DNA from: an uncultured Eubacterium sp.
GTDB taxonomy: Bacteria > Bacillota_A > Clostridia > Lachnospirales > Lachnospiraceae
NCBI GenBank assembly: GCA_947653505.1
Contig: CANTHI010000009.1
Coordinates: forward strand, 1-19,613
Direction of reading: 5' to 3'
DNA: 19,613 nt
The first letter of the stretch is position 1. Each line of letters begins with the position of its first letter. Position numbers and translations under genes: made by a program. Below are positions 1 to 8,123 of this stretch, in pieces. The notes beneath the pieces are model-generated. The model was not told the origin of the DNA, did no database searches, and saw only the letters and a list, made by a program, of their open reading frames with translations.

Positions 1-239
1 GGTGTCGCGCCCGTCCGGTACCACAGACTGGATGCAGAATACTTAGAGATTCTTATCATTCTGGAATAGCATGCCCCGTTTTATCGGGCAAAGTCACAGG
101 CAGACAGGCCAGAGTCTCCCATACGGCGTCCGTATAGCCATTACGCAACACTTTTATGTAAATTGTTGCATTTCCGCTTAAGTTCGCGCCTATGGGGCCG
201 GTCCCCTCATCCAGCGTCCACATAGCCATAATGTAACAC
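1..239 (-). repeat. dispersed intergenic repeat, copy 1 (cut by window edge)
   Basis: Read on the minus strand, positions 1-159 align without gaps to 8171-8329 on the plus strand, with about 18 mismatches by hand count (roughly 89% identity). The copy begins at the window edge in what is the loop of the hairpin in copy 2, so its other arm presumably lies to the left. A 32-base module at 120-151 recurs at 208-239 in the same orientation with 7 mismatches. Short inverted repeats lie inside: GCAACA/TGTTGC at 145-150 and 164-169, and GCCC/GGGC around an AT-rich loop near 71-89. A minus-strand ORF (56-274) crosses the copy, but I see no reason to call it a gene. No transposase is present. Confidence 0.8.
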
Positions 240-255
240 CTGATCCGGCTGTTAC

Positions 256-265
256 CTGTATACAG
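256..265. other. 10-bp perfect palindrome upstream of the glycosyltransferase promoter
   Basis: CTGTATACAG is a perfect 10-bp palindrome about 40 bases before the -35 box of the following gene. It could be an operator or part of the neighbouring repeat. Nothing in the sequence decides between these, and a palindrome of this length can occur by chance. Confidence 0.2.
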
Positions 266-306
266 ATGGTGCACAGATGGATTTGTATGATAAAGTCACA
301 AAAAAA

Positions 307-335
307 TTGAACTTGTCTCCATCTTATGATATGAT
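307..335 (+). promoter_or_regulatory. sigma-A-type promoter for the glycosyltransferase-glmS operon
   Basis: TTGAAC (307-312) and TATGAT (330-335) are separated by exactly 17 bases. The likely start of transcription is near 342, which leaves a leader of only about 15 bases that is almost entirely ribosome binding site (GAGGTGAG, 346-353). There is no room for a riboswitch or ribozyme between this promoter and the first gene. Confidence 0.65.
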
Positions 336-356
336 GATAACAATCGAGGTGAGACA

Positions 357-1595
357 ATGTACGCAAAAACAGCAGACAGCTCTAAAGACAAATCCTTTCA
401 CACACAGCATGTATTCATCATAGGATGTAAAGGGATCCCCGCACAATACGGCGGCTTTGAGACATTTGCAGACAAACTGACACAATACCAGACAGATAAA
501 AACATCCGTTACCACGTGGCCTGTGCCGTGGAACGGCAGGATTATGACCCAGAGAGGGCGCGGTTTTTCTGCCATCATGCGGAGTGCGTCCGGTTTCCGT
601 GGCGGCGGCTGGGGCCTGCGCGGGCGGTTTTTTATGATCTTGATGCCCTGCGCTATTTTTTACAGTATGCGGAAAGAAAACAGCTTGTGCATCCGGTTTT
701 TTATATACTGGCGTGCCGGATCGGGCCGTTTATGCACAGCTTTCGTAAAAGAATCGATGCGATGGGCGGACAGCTTTTTGTGAATCCCGACGGGCACGAG
801 TTTCTGCGGGCCAAGTGGAGTGCGCCGGTGCGCCGTTACTGGAAGTATTCGGAGCAGCTGATGGTAAAACATGCAGGGCTGCTCGTCTGTGACAGCCGCA
901 ATATAGAGGCATATATTCACAAGGAATATGCAAAATACCATCCGCAAACGGTGTTTATTGCTTACGGGGCGGAAACAGCGCCGTCCGGTCTGGACGCGGA
1001 TGACCCGAAGCTGCGGGAATGGTACCGTACGTATGATCTGCAGGCAGGCGGTTATTATCTGGTTGTCGGCAGGTTTGTGCCGGAAAATAATTATGAAACG
1101 ATGTTGCGGGAGTTTATGCAGTCGGATACGAAAAAGGCGTTTGCACTGGTTACAGATGTGAGCAGTGAATTTCTCGAACAGCTAAAAAAGCGTACCGGAT
1201 GGGAAAAGGATCCGCGAATCCGTTTTACCGGAACAGTTTATGACAAGGAACTGCTGAAAAAAATTCGTGAGAATGCTTTTGGCTATCTGCATGGACATGA
1301 AGTCGGCGGAACCAATCCAAGCCTTCTGGAAGCGCTTGCGTCTACAAAACTGAATCTGCTGCTGGATGTAGGATTTAACCGCGAAGTGGCACAGGAAGGC
1401 GCTTTGTACTGGAGCAAGGAAAAAGGAGAGCTGGCGGCTCTGATTAACAGGGTGGAGCATTTGCCTGCACAGGAGATTCAGGCACTGTCAGACTGTGCGA
1501 AAAAGCGGATCAGACAGTACTACAGCTGGGAATATATTACAGACAGATACGAAAAGATTTTTAGAAAAAGGAGCGAAACATGTGTGGAATCATAG
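357..1595 (+). CDS. DUF1972-type GT4 glycosyltransferase (rhamnosyltransferase-like)
   Basis: This 412-residue protein probably transfers a sugar from a nucleotide-sugar donor to a growing cell-surface polysaccharide at the inner face of the membrane. The N-terminal motif KGIPAQYGGFETF (about residues 25-37) is the hallmark of the DUF1972 domain, found in family 4 glycosyltransferases such as streptococcal rhamnosyltransferases. NPDGHEFLRAKW in the middle resembles the acceptor-side motif of that group, and GGTNPSLLEAL (about 317-327) is the GT4 C-terminal donor-binding motif. No membrane segment is evident. The ATG at 357 follows GAGGTGAG at good spacing. The last 16 bases overlap glmS, which suggests translational coupling. 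The family call is firm. Rhamnose as the sugar is inference, and no other polysaccharide genes are visible nearby. Confidence 0.88.
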   Translation: MYAKTADSSKDKSFHTQHVFIIGCKGIPAQYGGFETFADKLTQYQTDKNIRYHVACAVERQDYDPERARFFCHHAECVRFPWRRLGPARAVFYDLDALRYFLQYAERKQLVHPVFYILACRIGPFMHSFRKRIDAMGGQLFVNPDGHEFLRAKWSAPVRRYWKYSEQLMVKHAGLLVCDSRNIEAYIHKEYAKYHPQTVFIAYGAETAPSGLDADDPKLREWYRTYDLQAGGYYLVVGRFVPENNYETMLREFMQSDTKKAFALVTDVSSEFLEQLKKRTGWEKDPRIRFTGTVYDKELLKKIRENAFGYLHGHEVGGTNPSLLEALASTKLNLLLDVGFNREVAQEGALYWSKEKGELAALINRVEHLPAQEIQALSDCAKKRIRQYYSWEYITDRYEKIFRKRSETCVES

Positions 1596-3406
1596 GATAT
1601 ATTGGAAAAAAGCAGGCTGCGCCGATTCTTTTGGATGGACTGTCCAAGCTGGAATACAGAGGGTATGACTCTGCCGGAATGGCAGTTTATGATGGAAAAA
1701 AGATACAGGTACAAAAGGCAGCCGGACGGCTGAAGGTGCTGGATGAGCAGACGCATGGCGGCAGTACGATGCCAGGCACAATTGGGATCGGTCATACGAG
1801 ATGGGCAACGCATGGTGCACCGAGTGACCACAATGCGCATCCACATTACAATCAGGATGAGACGATTGCGGTCGTGCACAATGGAATTATCGAAAACTAT
1901 TTAAAGCTTAGGAAAAAGCTGCAGCAGAAAGGGTACGAATTTCGTTCGGAAACGGATACAGAAGTGATAGCCATGCTGCTGGGATATTATTATAAGGGAG
2001 ATCCGCTGGAAGCGATTGTAAAGGTCATGCACAGGGTAGAAGGCTCTTATGCGCTGGGTATTATTTTTGCGGATCATCCGGATCTGGTCTATTCGGTCCG
2101 CAAGGACAGTCCTCTGATCGTCGGGCAGAATGAAGATGGCAGCCTGATTGCTTCGGATGTGCCTGCCGTGTTAAAATATACAAGAGAAGTTTATTTTATC
2201 CAGAACGAGGAGATTGCGGTTTTATCCAAAGAAACCATTCATTTTTATAATATTGATGGTGAGGAGATTGAAAAAGAGCCGAAAAAAATAGAATGGGATA
2301 TGAATGCGGCTGAAAAAGGCGGTTATGAGCATTTTATGTTAAAAGAGATGTATGAACAGCCGAAAACGGTCAGTGATACACTCAGTCCGCGCATCAGGGA
2401 TGGACGCATTGTTATCGAGGAGCTTGGCATGAGCGATGATGAGATCCGTGCGCTGCGCAAGATCCATATTGTGGCCTGTGGTTCAGCTTACCATGCCGGA
2501 ATTACCGGAAAATATGTACTGGAGGGGCTGGCGCGGATTCCGGTAGAGGTTGATCTTGCGAGTGAGTTTCGCTACCGGGATCCGATTGTGGAGGAAGGAA
2601 CGCTCGTTATTATTATCAGCCAGTCCGGAGAGACAGCAGATTCCCTGGCTGCCCTGCGGGAAGCGAAAAAACGCGGCGCGCTGACTCTTGGCATTGTCAA
2701 TGTCGTAGGCAGCTCAATCGCGCGTGAAGCAGACCGTGTGATGTATACATGGGCCGGACCGGAGATCGCGGTAGCGACAACAAAAGCATATTCGGCGCAG
2801 CTGATCGCCGAATACCTGCTTGCGATGAAATTTGCACTCGTTCGGGGAAAATTAAGTGACGATGCATGCGCTTCCATGATTAAGGACCTGAAAGCGATTC
2901 CTGCGCAGATACAGATGCTTCTGGCAAATAAGGAAGATATCCAGCGTTTTGCAAACCGCTATCTGGCGGCACGGGACGTATTTTTTATCGGCCGGGGTAT
3001 AGACCATGCCATATCACTGGAAGGCTCCCTGAAACTGAAGGAGATTTCCTATATTCATTCCGAGGCTTATGCGGCCGGAGAATTAAAGCACGGTACGATT
3101 TCGCTGATTGAAGAGGGAACGCTGGTAACAGCAGTCGTTACACAGGAAGCGCTGTATAAAAAGGCGCTCAGCAATATGGTGGAAGTCCGTACACGCGGTG
3201 CTTTTGTCATGGCAGTCACCAATGAAGACAATACAGAGATTGAAAAAACGGCAGATTATGTCGTATATATACCAAAGACGAACCGGTTTTTTACCAATTC
3301 ACTGGCGATTATTCCTTTACAGCTGTTTAGCTATTATGTATCGGTTGGAAAAGGACTGGATGTGGATAAGCCGAGAAATCTGGCAAAATCGGTAACTGTA
3401 GAATAG
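1580..3406 (+). CDS. glmS: glutamine--fructose-6-phosphate aminotransferase (isomerizing)
   Basis: GlmS converts fructose-6-phosphate and glutamine into glucosamine-6-phosphate and glutamate, the first committed step towards UDP-GlcNAc for peptidoglycan and other polymers; it acts in the cytoplasm. The 608-residue length is normal. The N-terminal nucleophile Cys2 lies in MCGIIGYIG. The class II amidotransferase domain carries LEYRGYDSAGMA and GHTRWATHG. The two SIS isomerase domains follow: VACGSAYHAG (298-307) and SQSGETADS (347-355) in the first, FFIGRG and the LKLKEISYIHSEAYAAGELKHG region in the second. The C-terminus ends KSVTVE, as is typical. The start overlaps the upstream glycosyltransferase by 16 bases and has an AAGGAG site near 1568. 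No glmS ribozyme can lie in front of it, because coding sequence occupies that space. Confidence 0.97.
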   Translation: MCGIIGYIGKKQAAPILLDGLSKLEYRGYDSAGMAVYDGKKIQVQKAAGRLKVLDEQTHGGSTMPGTIGIGHTRWATHGAPSDHNAHPHYNQDETIAVVHNGIIENYLKLRKKLQQKGYEFRSETDTEVIAMLLGYYYKGDPLEAIVKVMHRVEGSYALGIIFADHPDLVYSVRKDSPLIVGQNEDGSLIASDVPAVLKYTREVYFIQNEEIAVLSKETIHFYNIDGEEIEKEPKKIEWDMNAAEKGGYEHFMLKEMYEQPKTVSDTLSPRIRDGRIVIEELGMSDDEIRALRKIHIVACGSAYHAGITGKYVLEGLARIPVEVDLASEFRYRDPIVEEGTLVIIISQSGETADSLAALREAKKRGALTLGIVNVVGSSIAREADRVMYTWAGPEIAVATTKAYSAQLIAEYLLAMKFALVRGKLSDDACASMIKDLKAIPAQIQMLLANKEDIQRFANRYLAARDVFFIGRGIDHAISLEGSLKLKEISYIHSEAYAAGELKHGTISLIEEGTLVTAVVTQEALYKKALSNMVEVRTRGAFVMAVTNEDNTEIEKTADYVVYIPKTNRFFTNSLAIIPLQLFSYYVSVGKGLDVDKPRNLAKSVTVE

Positions 3407-3445
3407 GATCATCTGCGGATGCAACAGTCCGGGCCGGACAGCGCA

Positions 3446-3469
3446 GAAACTGCCCTGACGGGCAGGTTC
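3446..3469 (+). terminator. hairpin after glmS, possible weak terminator
   Basis: GAAACTGCCC (3446-3455) pairs with GGGCAGGTTC (3460-3469) around a TGAC loop, with a single A·G mismatch. It lies 40 bases after the glmS stop. The following bases (TTCTTCGCTT) are only moderately T-rich, so it may be a weak terminator or an attenuating or RNA-stabilising stem between glmS and the peptidase gene. Confidence 0.45.
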
Positions 3470-3613
3470 TTCGCTTGTGACATGAAAAAATACCGGCTGG
3501 AGGTATCCGGGCTGACGCAAAGTGTTTTCCGGCTGGATATCTGGCCAGTGGGGGATCCGGGCTGTGAACCGCAGATTCTGTATGCTGTATTCAAAAAGGA
3601 GGAGATGGGTTCC

Positions 3614-5782
3614 ATGAGAAGAATCAAAAGACTGCTGGCAGCCTTACTGACCGCAGTGATTCTGCTGCCGGCAGTGGCAGAAAATGCATGCCTGTATGTA
3701 CAGGCAGATACGTCTGCACTGGCGACGAGCTACAATACGAATGTCAATTATATCGCGTATGCGACAGAGGTGGAAGATCAGGCACAGACCAGTTACTGCT
3801 GGGCTTATATGGCAGATGCGGTTCTGGAATCTTATTTGTTAAAGACAGCATCTGCGTCGGCGGTAGATTTTAGTGAACGGGATATGATCAGCCAGCTGGG
3901 CAACGGTACTTATGCGTTTTCGGATCTGTATACCGGGGGCAGTTACCGGCAGGCGGTTGCGTACTGGACAAGAGGCAGCCTGTACGGACCACGTCTGGAA
4001 GCAGATTCCAGTCTGACGGATTATTATGTGAGCGGCACGGCTGAGCTGGGGACTTATCACAGGGACGATCCGGTGAGCAAGCAGAACTATATACAGGGCA
4101 TTAAAAATCTGGTAGTTGCCAATGGAGCGGCAGGTGTCAGTGTGTATTTTTCCTCACAGGACCGTTATGCGATGACGAGAGACGGGGCATATTACTATCC
4201 GCAGGAGTTAAGCCCGGGGGTTAATCATGGCGTAACCGTCGTAGGATGGGACGATAATTTTGCTCCGCAGTGGTTTTATAATGCGCTGACAACGCCGCAG
4301 CAGCCACGGAATAAAGGTGCGTTTCTCGTAAAAAATAGCTGGGGACGCTACGATCCGGCCAGCATCGGCGGCAATACCGGGTATTACTGGATTTCTTATG
4401 ACAACTATTTTCAGGATGCATTTGCCGTTACAGAGGTCGTGCAGCGCTCCGGTCTGTATCACCGTGTCTATGAGACCGATTACCGCGGACTGTATGACTA
4501 CGGGGCAGGCAGCAGCTATAGCCGGCTCTACCAGCTGGGCGGCGGTGCACAGTGGCTGACAGCGGTTGCTACTTATGTAAAGGCTGGCGCGCATTACCGT
4601 TTTTATCTGAACGGGCAGGAGCTGGCACAGTGCGGCGGTACGGTGGCACAGACCGGATACCATACATTCCGGCTGCCGAATCCGGTTCTGCTGACCGGTA
4701 CTACGATGGAGCTGCGGGCAGAGGTAAGCGGCAACGTGGACGCAGTGCCGCTGGCATGTTCGGCAAGAAGCTACGAGCCGGAAGGAGATAATGTGTGTCT
4801 GAAAGCATTTACAAAGACACAATATGGATACAATCCTGTGAATCCGGTTCAGCCAGTCAATCCGGGCTGGAATCCCGGTACGTCCTATCCGACAGTGACA
4901 GGAGTTACGATCACACCGCAGGAATGTTCTGTCAGACAGGGGACAAGCTGTGTCTTTCAGGCAAAGGTGCTCGGAAGCGGCCAGCCTTCCCAGCAGATCA
5001 GCTGGCAGATCAGCGGCGTCAGCTCGCCATATACGAGAATCAGCAACGACGGTATCCTGTACGTGGCACCGGATGAAGGCTCCGACGCTTTGTATGTATA
5101 TGCAAATTCACAGGCGGATCCGGTGCACAGCGCCGCAGCGCGGGTAGAGGTCATCAGGACTTCCACAGTTCCAAATACCGGCACAAATACAGGTACGAAT
5201 ATCAATGGAACACCGAATACAGGTACGAATATTAATGGAACACCAAATACAGGCAGGCCGGTTACAGGAACGCCGGTAGAGACCAGTCCGGACACATCCA
5301 CAGAAGAAGAGACGAATATCAACGGAAGCATGGATCCGGATCCGGATGAGCTCCATGAGACCATACGGGTAGGCACGGTGGACAAAGGTGTATATTCCAT
5401 CTGGGAAGACGGTACGGCCGAGTATACGAAATGCACGGCAGCAAGCCGTACGAGTATCAGTATCCCGGCCAGTGTAAAAATAGGCGGCGAGACTTACGAG
5501 GTCACGGTTCTGGACGAAGGCTGCCTGCGTGGCAGAAAAAAAGTCAAAGAAGTAACGATTGGGAGAAATGTTTCCCAGATCGAAGAGGAAGCTTTTTATG
5601 GATGCAAAAAGCTAAAAAAAATCAAAATCAAAGCAGAACAGATCGAATACATCGGCGAAGATGCCTTCCGGGGCATAGCATCAGACGCGGTAATCTATGT
5701 CCCGCACAGCTGTCTGACAGAATACCGGAAGATGATCCGGGACTCCGGAAATACAAAAGTGCGGGTAAAGTCCTATAATTAA
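3614..5782 (+). CDS. secreted C1-family (papain-like) cysteine peptidase with lectin-like, Ig-like and LRR domains
   Basis: This 722-residue protein is probably exported and degrades or processes extracellular proteins. A Sec signal peptide (MRRIKR, then a hydrophobic stretch to about residue 30) opens it. The papain-like domain shows Gln56 and Cys62 (QAQTSYCWAY), spaced six residues as in papain, then His205 in VNHGVTVVGWDD and Asn241 in KNSWGR, so all four key residues are present. A lectin-like domain seems to follow (about 275-385). After it come a Pro/Asn linker, a Big_2-like Ig fold (about 426-514), a Thr/Asn/Gly repeat linker (520-570) and a BspA-type LRR_5 module (about 585-715). No LPXTG anchor is seen. 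The frame is open back to 3419, but AGGAGG at 3597-3602 and the signal peptide favour the ATG at 3614; the ATG at 3605 sits too close. The substrate is unknown. Confidence 0.88.
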   Translation: MRRIKRLLAALLTAVILLPAVAENACLYVQADTSALATSYNTNVNYIAYATEVEDQAQTSYCWAYMADAVLESYLLKTASASAVDFSERDMISQLGNGTYAFSDLYTGGSYRQAVAYWTRGSLYGPRLEADSSLTDYYVSGTAELGTYHRDDPVSKQNYIQGIKNLVVANGAAGVSVYFSSQDRYAMTRDGAYYYPQELSPGVNHGVTVVGWDDNFAPQWFYNALTTPQQPRNKGAFLVKNSWGRYDPASIGGNTGYYWISYDNYFQDAFAVTEVVQRSGLYHRVYETDYRGLYDYGAGSSYSRLYQLGGGAQWLTAVATYVKAGAHYRFYLNGQELAQCGGTVAQTGYHTFRLPNPVLLTGTTMELRAEVSGNVDAVPLACSARSYEPEGDNVCLKAFTKTQYGYNPVNPVQPVNPGWNPGTSYPTVTGVTITPQECSVRQGTSCVFQAKVLGSGQPSQQISWQISGVSSPYTRISNDGILYVAPDEGSDALYVYANSQADPVHSAAARVEVIRTSTVPNTGTNTGTNINGTPNTGTNINGTPNTGRPVTGTPVETSPDTSTEEETNINGSMDPDPDELHETIRVGTVDKGVYSIWEDGTAEYTKCTAASRTSISIPASVKIGGETYEVTVLDEGCLRGRKKVKEVTIGRNVSQIEEEAFYGCKKLKKIKIKAEQIEYIGEDAFRGIASDAVIYVPHSCLTEYRKMIRDSGNTKVRVKSYN
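5191..5250 (+). repeat. two 30-bp in-frame tandem repeats in the peptidase linker
   Basis: Positions 5191-5220 and 5221-5250 are near-identical 30-base units encoding GTNINGTPNT twice. Partial and diverged units flank them (NTGTNTGTN before, GRPVTGTPV after). They make up the flexible linker between the Ig-like and LRR domains, and copy number could vary between strains without breaking the frame. Confidence 0.85.
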
Positions 5783-6098
5783 AAAAGCAGGCAACTGACA
5801 GCCGGAGCTTACGGAGCATGTCCTGGATACATGATCCGCAGGTTCCGGCTGTATGTAACGGGAAAGAAAGACGGCCAACACAAAAAAGACACATAATTTC
5901 ACTTTTTTTTGTTTTTTTAATCACAAAACAAACACAATTTCACGGTAAACTGCTATTTGTAAACAACAAACAGCCAGATGCATCCGGAGTATGGATGAGG
6001 CTGAAAAAATAAAAAACGATAATAAAGAATACGAATCAAAGAATCTACAGATACCTGTCAGGCATAAAAGCATCAGGAAGTGAAAGGGGCCATTGATT
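5783..6098. other. intergenic region between the peptidase and htrA
   Basis: About 316 bases hold no credible gene. The first part carries the long stem at 5798-5852. A run of T (5903-5910 and 5912-5918) follows some 50 bases later, between A-rich stretches. The phrases CACATAATTTCAC (5890-5902) and CACAATTTCAC (5933-5943) are close copies. From 5990 to 6060 the sequence is A-rich, and I could not identify a convincing promoter for htrA. The htrA ribosome binding site is GAAAGGGG (6082-6089). Confidence 0.6.
5798..5852 (+). terminator. long bipartite stem-loop after the peptidase gene
   Basis: ACAGCCGGA (5798-5806) pairs perfectly with TCCGGCTGT (5844-5852). Inside it CGGAGCATGT (5812-5821) pairs with ACATGATCCG (5829-5838) with a single G·A mismatch and a 7-base loop. 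The structure lies 16 bases after the peptidase stop codon. No T-run follows directly, so it is either an atypical terminator or an RNA 3'-end stabiliser. Confidence 0.5.
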
Positions 6099-8099
6099 AT
6101 GGAAAACAATCTGAACAATAATACAGAAAACAACACAAACGAAACGAGCAGTACCGTAAATACAAATGAATCATCTGCCAGCGTCTCATCCGGCCGGCAG
6201 GAGTCAGGCTCGACGTACAGCTACAGCTATCTGAACCAGGAACAGAAAAATCCAAACAATATATGGCGGGCAGATGAAAATACAGCGGGTTCTTATACCA
6301 GTGCAGGCAATACGTACGGCAGCGGACAGACAGGAACGGGCAGCTCCTATGGTAATACCCAGGGCAGTACAGGCAGCGCCTATAGTAATACCCAGGGCAG
6401 CGTATATGGCAATGGTCAGAGTGGTACGTACAGCAGCAGTCAGAACGGAACAGGAGTCTATGGCAGCGGCAGTCAGACAGGCAGCAGCCAGAACAATGCG
6501 TACAGCAGCAGCCAGCCAGGCAGCAGCCAGAATAGTGCTTACAGCGGCAGTCAGACAGGCAGCAGCCAGAACAATGCGTACAGCAGCAGCCAGAATAATG
6601 CGTACGGCAGCAGCCAGACAGGCGCGGGCAGTGCCTATGGCCAGAGCAGTACTGGCAGCACATACGGCAGCCAGACAAACGCCAATGGCGCACATTATAA
6701 CAGCCAGACTTATAACAGCAGTACACAAAATGGAACGGACAATGCTTACAACAATAACTATGGCAGTCCGGATAACCAGCAGAGCGGCTGGAACACGTAT
6801 AGCGATGCAAAGGCACAGAAAAAAGAAGAGCGCGCAAAAAGACGTGCAGAAAAGAAAGCAAACGCGTCTTCTGGCAGTAATTTTGGCATCAAACTGGCAA
6901 AATGTGCTTCGATTGCACTTGTATTCGGTCTCGTAGCCGGTACAGCATTTGAAGGCTCCAGCTACGTGGCAGGCAGCCTGCTTGGAACGGATAAAAAAGA
7001 GGCAGAAGTTTCCGCTGGTCAGGCAGAAGAGAAGGAAGTGTTTACAATAGAAGACAGCGCGAAAAAAACAGCTCCGGTTACAGCAGATCCGGCAAATACC
7101 GGTGATGGCGTATCCGCGATTGTTGAAGAATGCATGCCGTCTATTGTAGCGATTACAAATCTGAGCCAGAAACAGCTCCAGAACTGGTTTGGCCAGGTAC
7201 AAAGCTATGAGGTGCCGAGTGCGGGCAGCGGTATTCTGGTCAGTGAGGATGAAGACAGCCTTTACATTGCGACGAATAATCATGTGATTGAAGATGCGAC
7301 GACACTGACAATCCGGTTTTGTGACGACACGACTGCCTCGGCAGAGATCAAAGGGACCGACCCAAGCATGGATCTGGCAGTGGTACAGGTAAAAAAAGCC
7401 GATGTCAATGCAGATACGTTGTCTGCGATTAAGGTAGCGACACTCGGTGATTCCGAAAAAATCAAAGTAGGCTCCCAGGCAATTGCCATTGGCAATGCAT
7501 TAGGCTACGGACAGTCTGTAACAGTCGGTTATATCAGCGCACTGGAGCGTGAAGTAACGACACAGGATGAATCTAACGGAAAGAGTTACACAAACAATCT
7601 GATTCAGACGGACGCAGCGATCAATCCGGGCAACAGTGGCGGCGCTCTGTTAAATAACAGCGGAGAAGTGATCGGTATCAACTCTGCCAAATATAATGAT
7701 ACATCCGTAGAAGGCATGGGCTTTGCCATTCCATCCAACGAAGCAAAACTCGTGATTGAGGATCTGATTACCAGAAAAGAAGTATCTGAAGAAAACGCAG
7801 CGTATCTGGGCATCCGTCCGGAAGACGTGACAGCAATGATTGCAGAAGCTTATAATATGCCGCTCGGCGTATTTGTCCGGGAAGTATTCCGCGGCACGGC
7901 GGCAGACCAGTACGGGATCAAAGCTGGTGATATCATTACGGAAATAGACGGCAGGGATATTCAGTCCAGTGAAGTGCTGTTACAAAGGCTCAGCTATTAT
8001 GAAGCAGGGACAGAGGTGGAAGTTGTGGTACAGCGTCCGTCACAGAACGGTTATGAAGAGGTGAAGCTGTCAGTAGTGCTTGGAAAGAAAGATTCTTAA
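6099..8099 (+). CDS. htrA: membrane-anchored HtrA/DegP-type serine protease with PDZ domain
   Basis: This 666-residue protein is an HtrA-like protease for quality control of secreted or envelope proteins, with its catalytic part outside the membrane. Residues 1-235 form a hydrophilic tail rich in Ser, Gly, Gln, Asn and Tyr with SSQNNAYSSSQ-type repeats. A basic stretch follows (KAQKKEERAKRRAEKKA, 238-254), then one transmembrane helix (about 268-296). The trypsin-like domain has His395 (TNNHVIED), Asp425 (DPSMDLAVV) and Ser513 (NPGNSGGAL), so the triad is complete. A PDZ domain occupies about 568-660. The ATG at 6099 is preferred over the TTG at 6093 because GAAAGGGG (6082-6089) is correctly spaced from it. 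Typical Firmicutes HtrA proteins have a shorter tail before the helix. The gene ends just before the dispersed repeat. Confidence 0.93.
   Translation: MENNLNNNTENNTNETSSTVNTNESSASVSSGRQESGSTYSYSYLNQEQKNPNNIWRADENTAGSYTSAGNTYGSGQTGTGSSYGNTQGSTGSAYSNTQGSVYGNGQSGTYSSSQNGTGVYGSGSQTGSSQNNAYSSSQPGSSQNSAYSGSQTGSSQNNAYSSSQNNAYGSSQTGAGSAYGQSSTGSTYGSQTNANGAHYNSQTYNSSTQNGTDNAYNNNYGSPDNQQSGWNTYSDAKAQKKEERAKRRAEKKANASSGSNFGIKLAKCASIALVFGLVAGTAFEGSSYVAGSLLGTDKKEAEVSAGQAEEKEVFTIEDSAKKTAPVTADPANTGDGVSAIVEECMPSIVAITNLSQKQLQNWFGQVQSYEVPSAGSGILVSEDEDSLYIATNNHVIEDATTLTIRFCDDTTASAEIKGTDPSMDLAVVQVKKADVNADTLSAIKVATLGDSEKIKVGSQAIAIGNALGYGQSVTVGYISALEREVTTQDESNGKSYTNNLIQTDAAINPGNSGGALLNNSGEVIGINSAKYNDTSVEGMGFAIPSNEAKLVIEDLITRKEVSEENAAYLGIRPEDVTAMIAEAYNMPLGVFVREVFRGTAADQYGIKAGDIITEIDGRDIQSSEVLLQRLSYYEAGTEVEVVVQRPSQNGYEEVKLSVVLGKKDS
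6330..6790 (+). repeat. low-complexity repeat region coding for the HtrA tail
   Basis: The DNA is built from CAGCAGCCAGA-like units. The clearest pair is an exact 51-base direct repeat at 6465-6515 and 6543-6593, offset by 78 bases (26 codons), so the frame is kept. The coded peptide alternates SSQNNAYSSSQ and TGSSQ blocks. The in-frame period suggests that the tail can grow and shrink by slippage or recombination. Confidence 0.8.
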
Positions 8100-8123
8100 G
8101 AAAAATTTATGCTTTGTCAGATT

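Noticed and set aside
56..274. Small frame shared in part by both copies of the dispersed repeat (ending in KTGHAIPE)
   Set aside because: The shared part follows from copy similarity; differences fall at all codon positions, the upstream parts differ, and no ribosome binding site is evident.
170..356. glmS ribozyme upstream of the glycosyltransferase-glmS operon
   Set aside because: The predicted transcript begins near 342, and I could not recognise the conserved ribozyme core in this stretch.
6097..6861. Minus-strand frame of 254 codons with many Cys residues (CCCTHCSGCC-like repeats)
   Set aside because: It is the antisense shadow of the CAGCAGCCAG-type repeats coding the HtrA tail; the Cys codons come from the complement of Gln/Ser/Ala triplets, and no ribosome binding site precedes it.
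6204..7283. Second long minus-strand frame (359 codons) across htrA
   Set aside because: It lies fully antisense to a gene with intact catalytic motifs, and its composition follows from the complement of the repeat codons.
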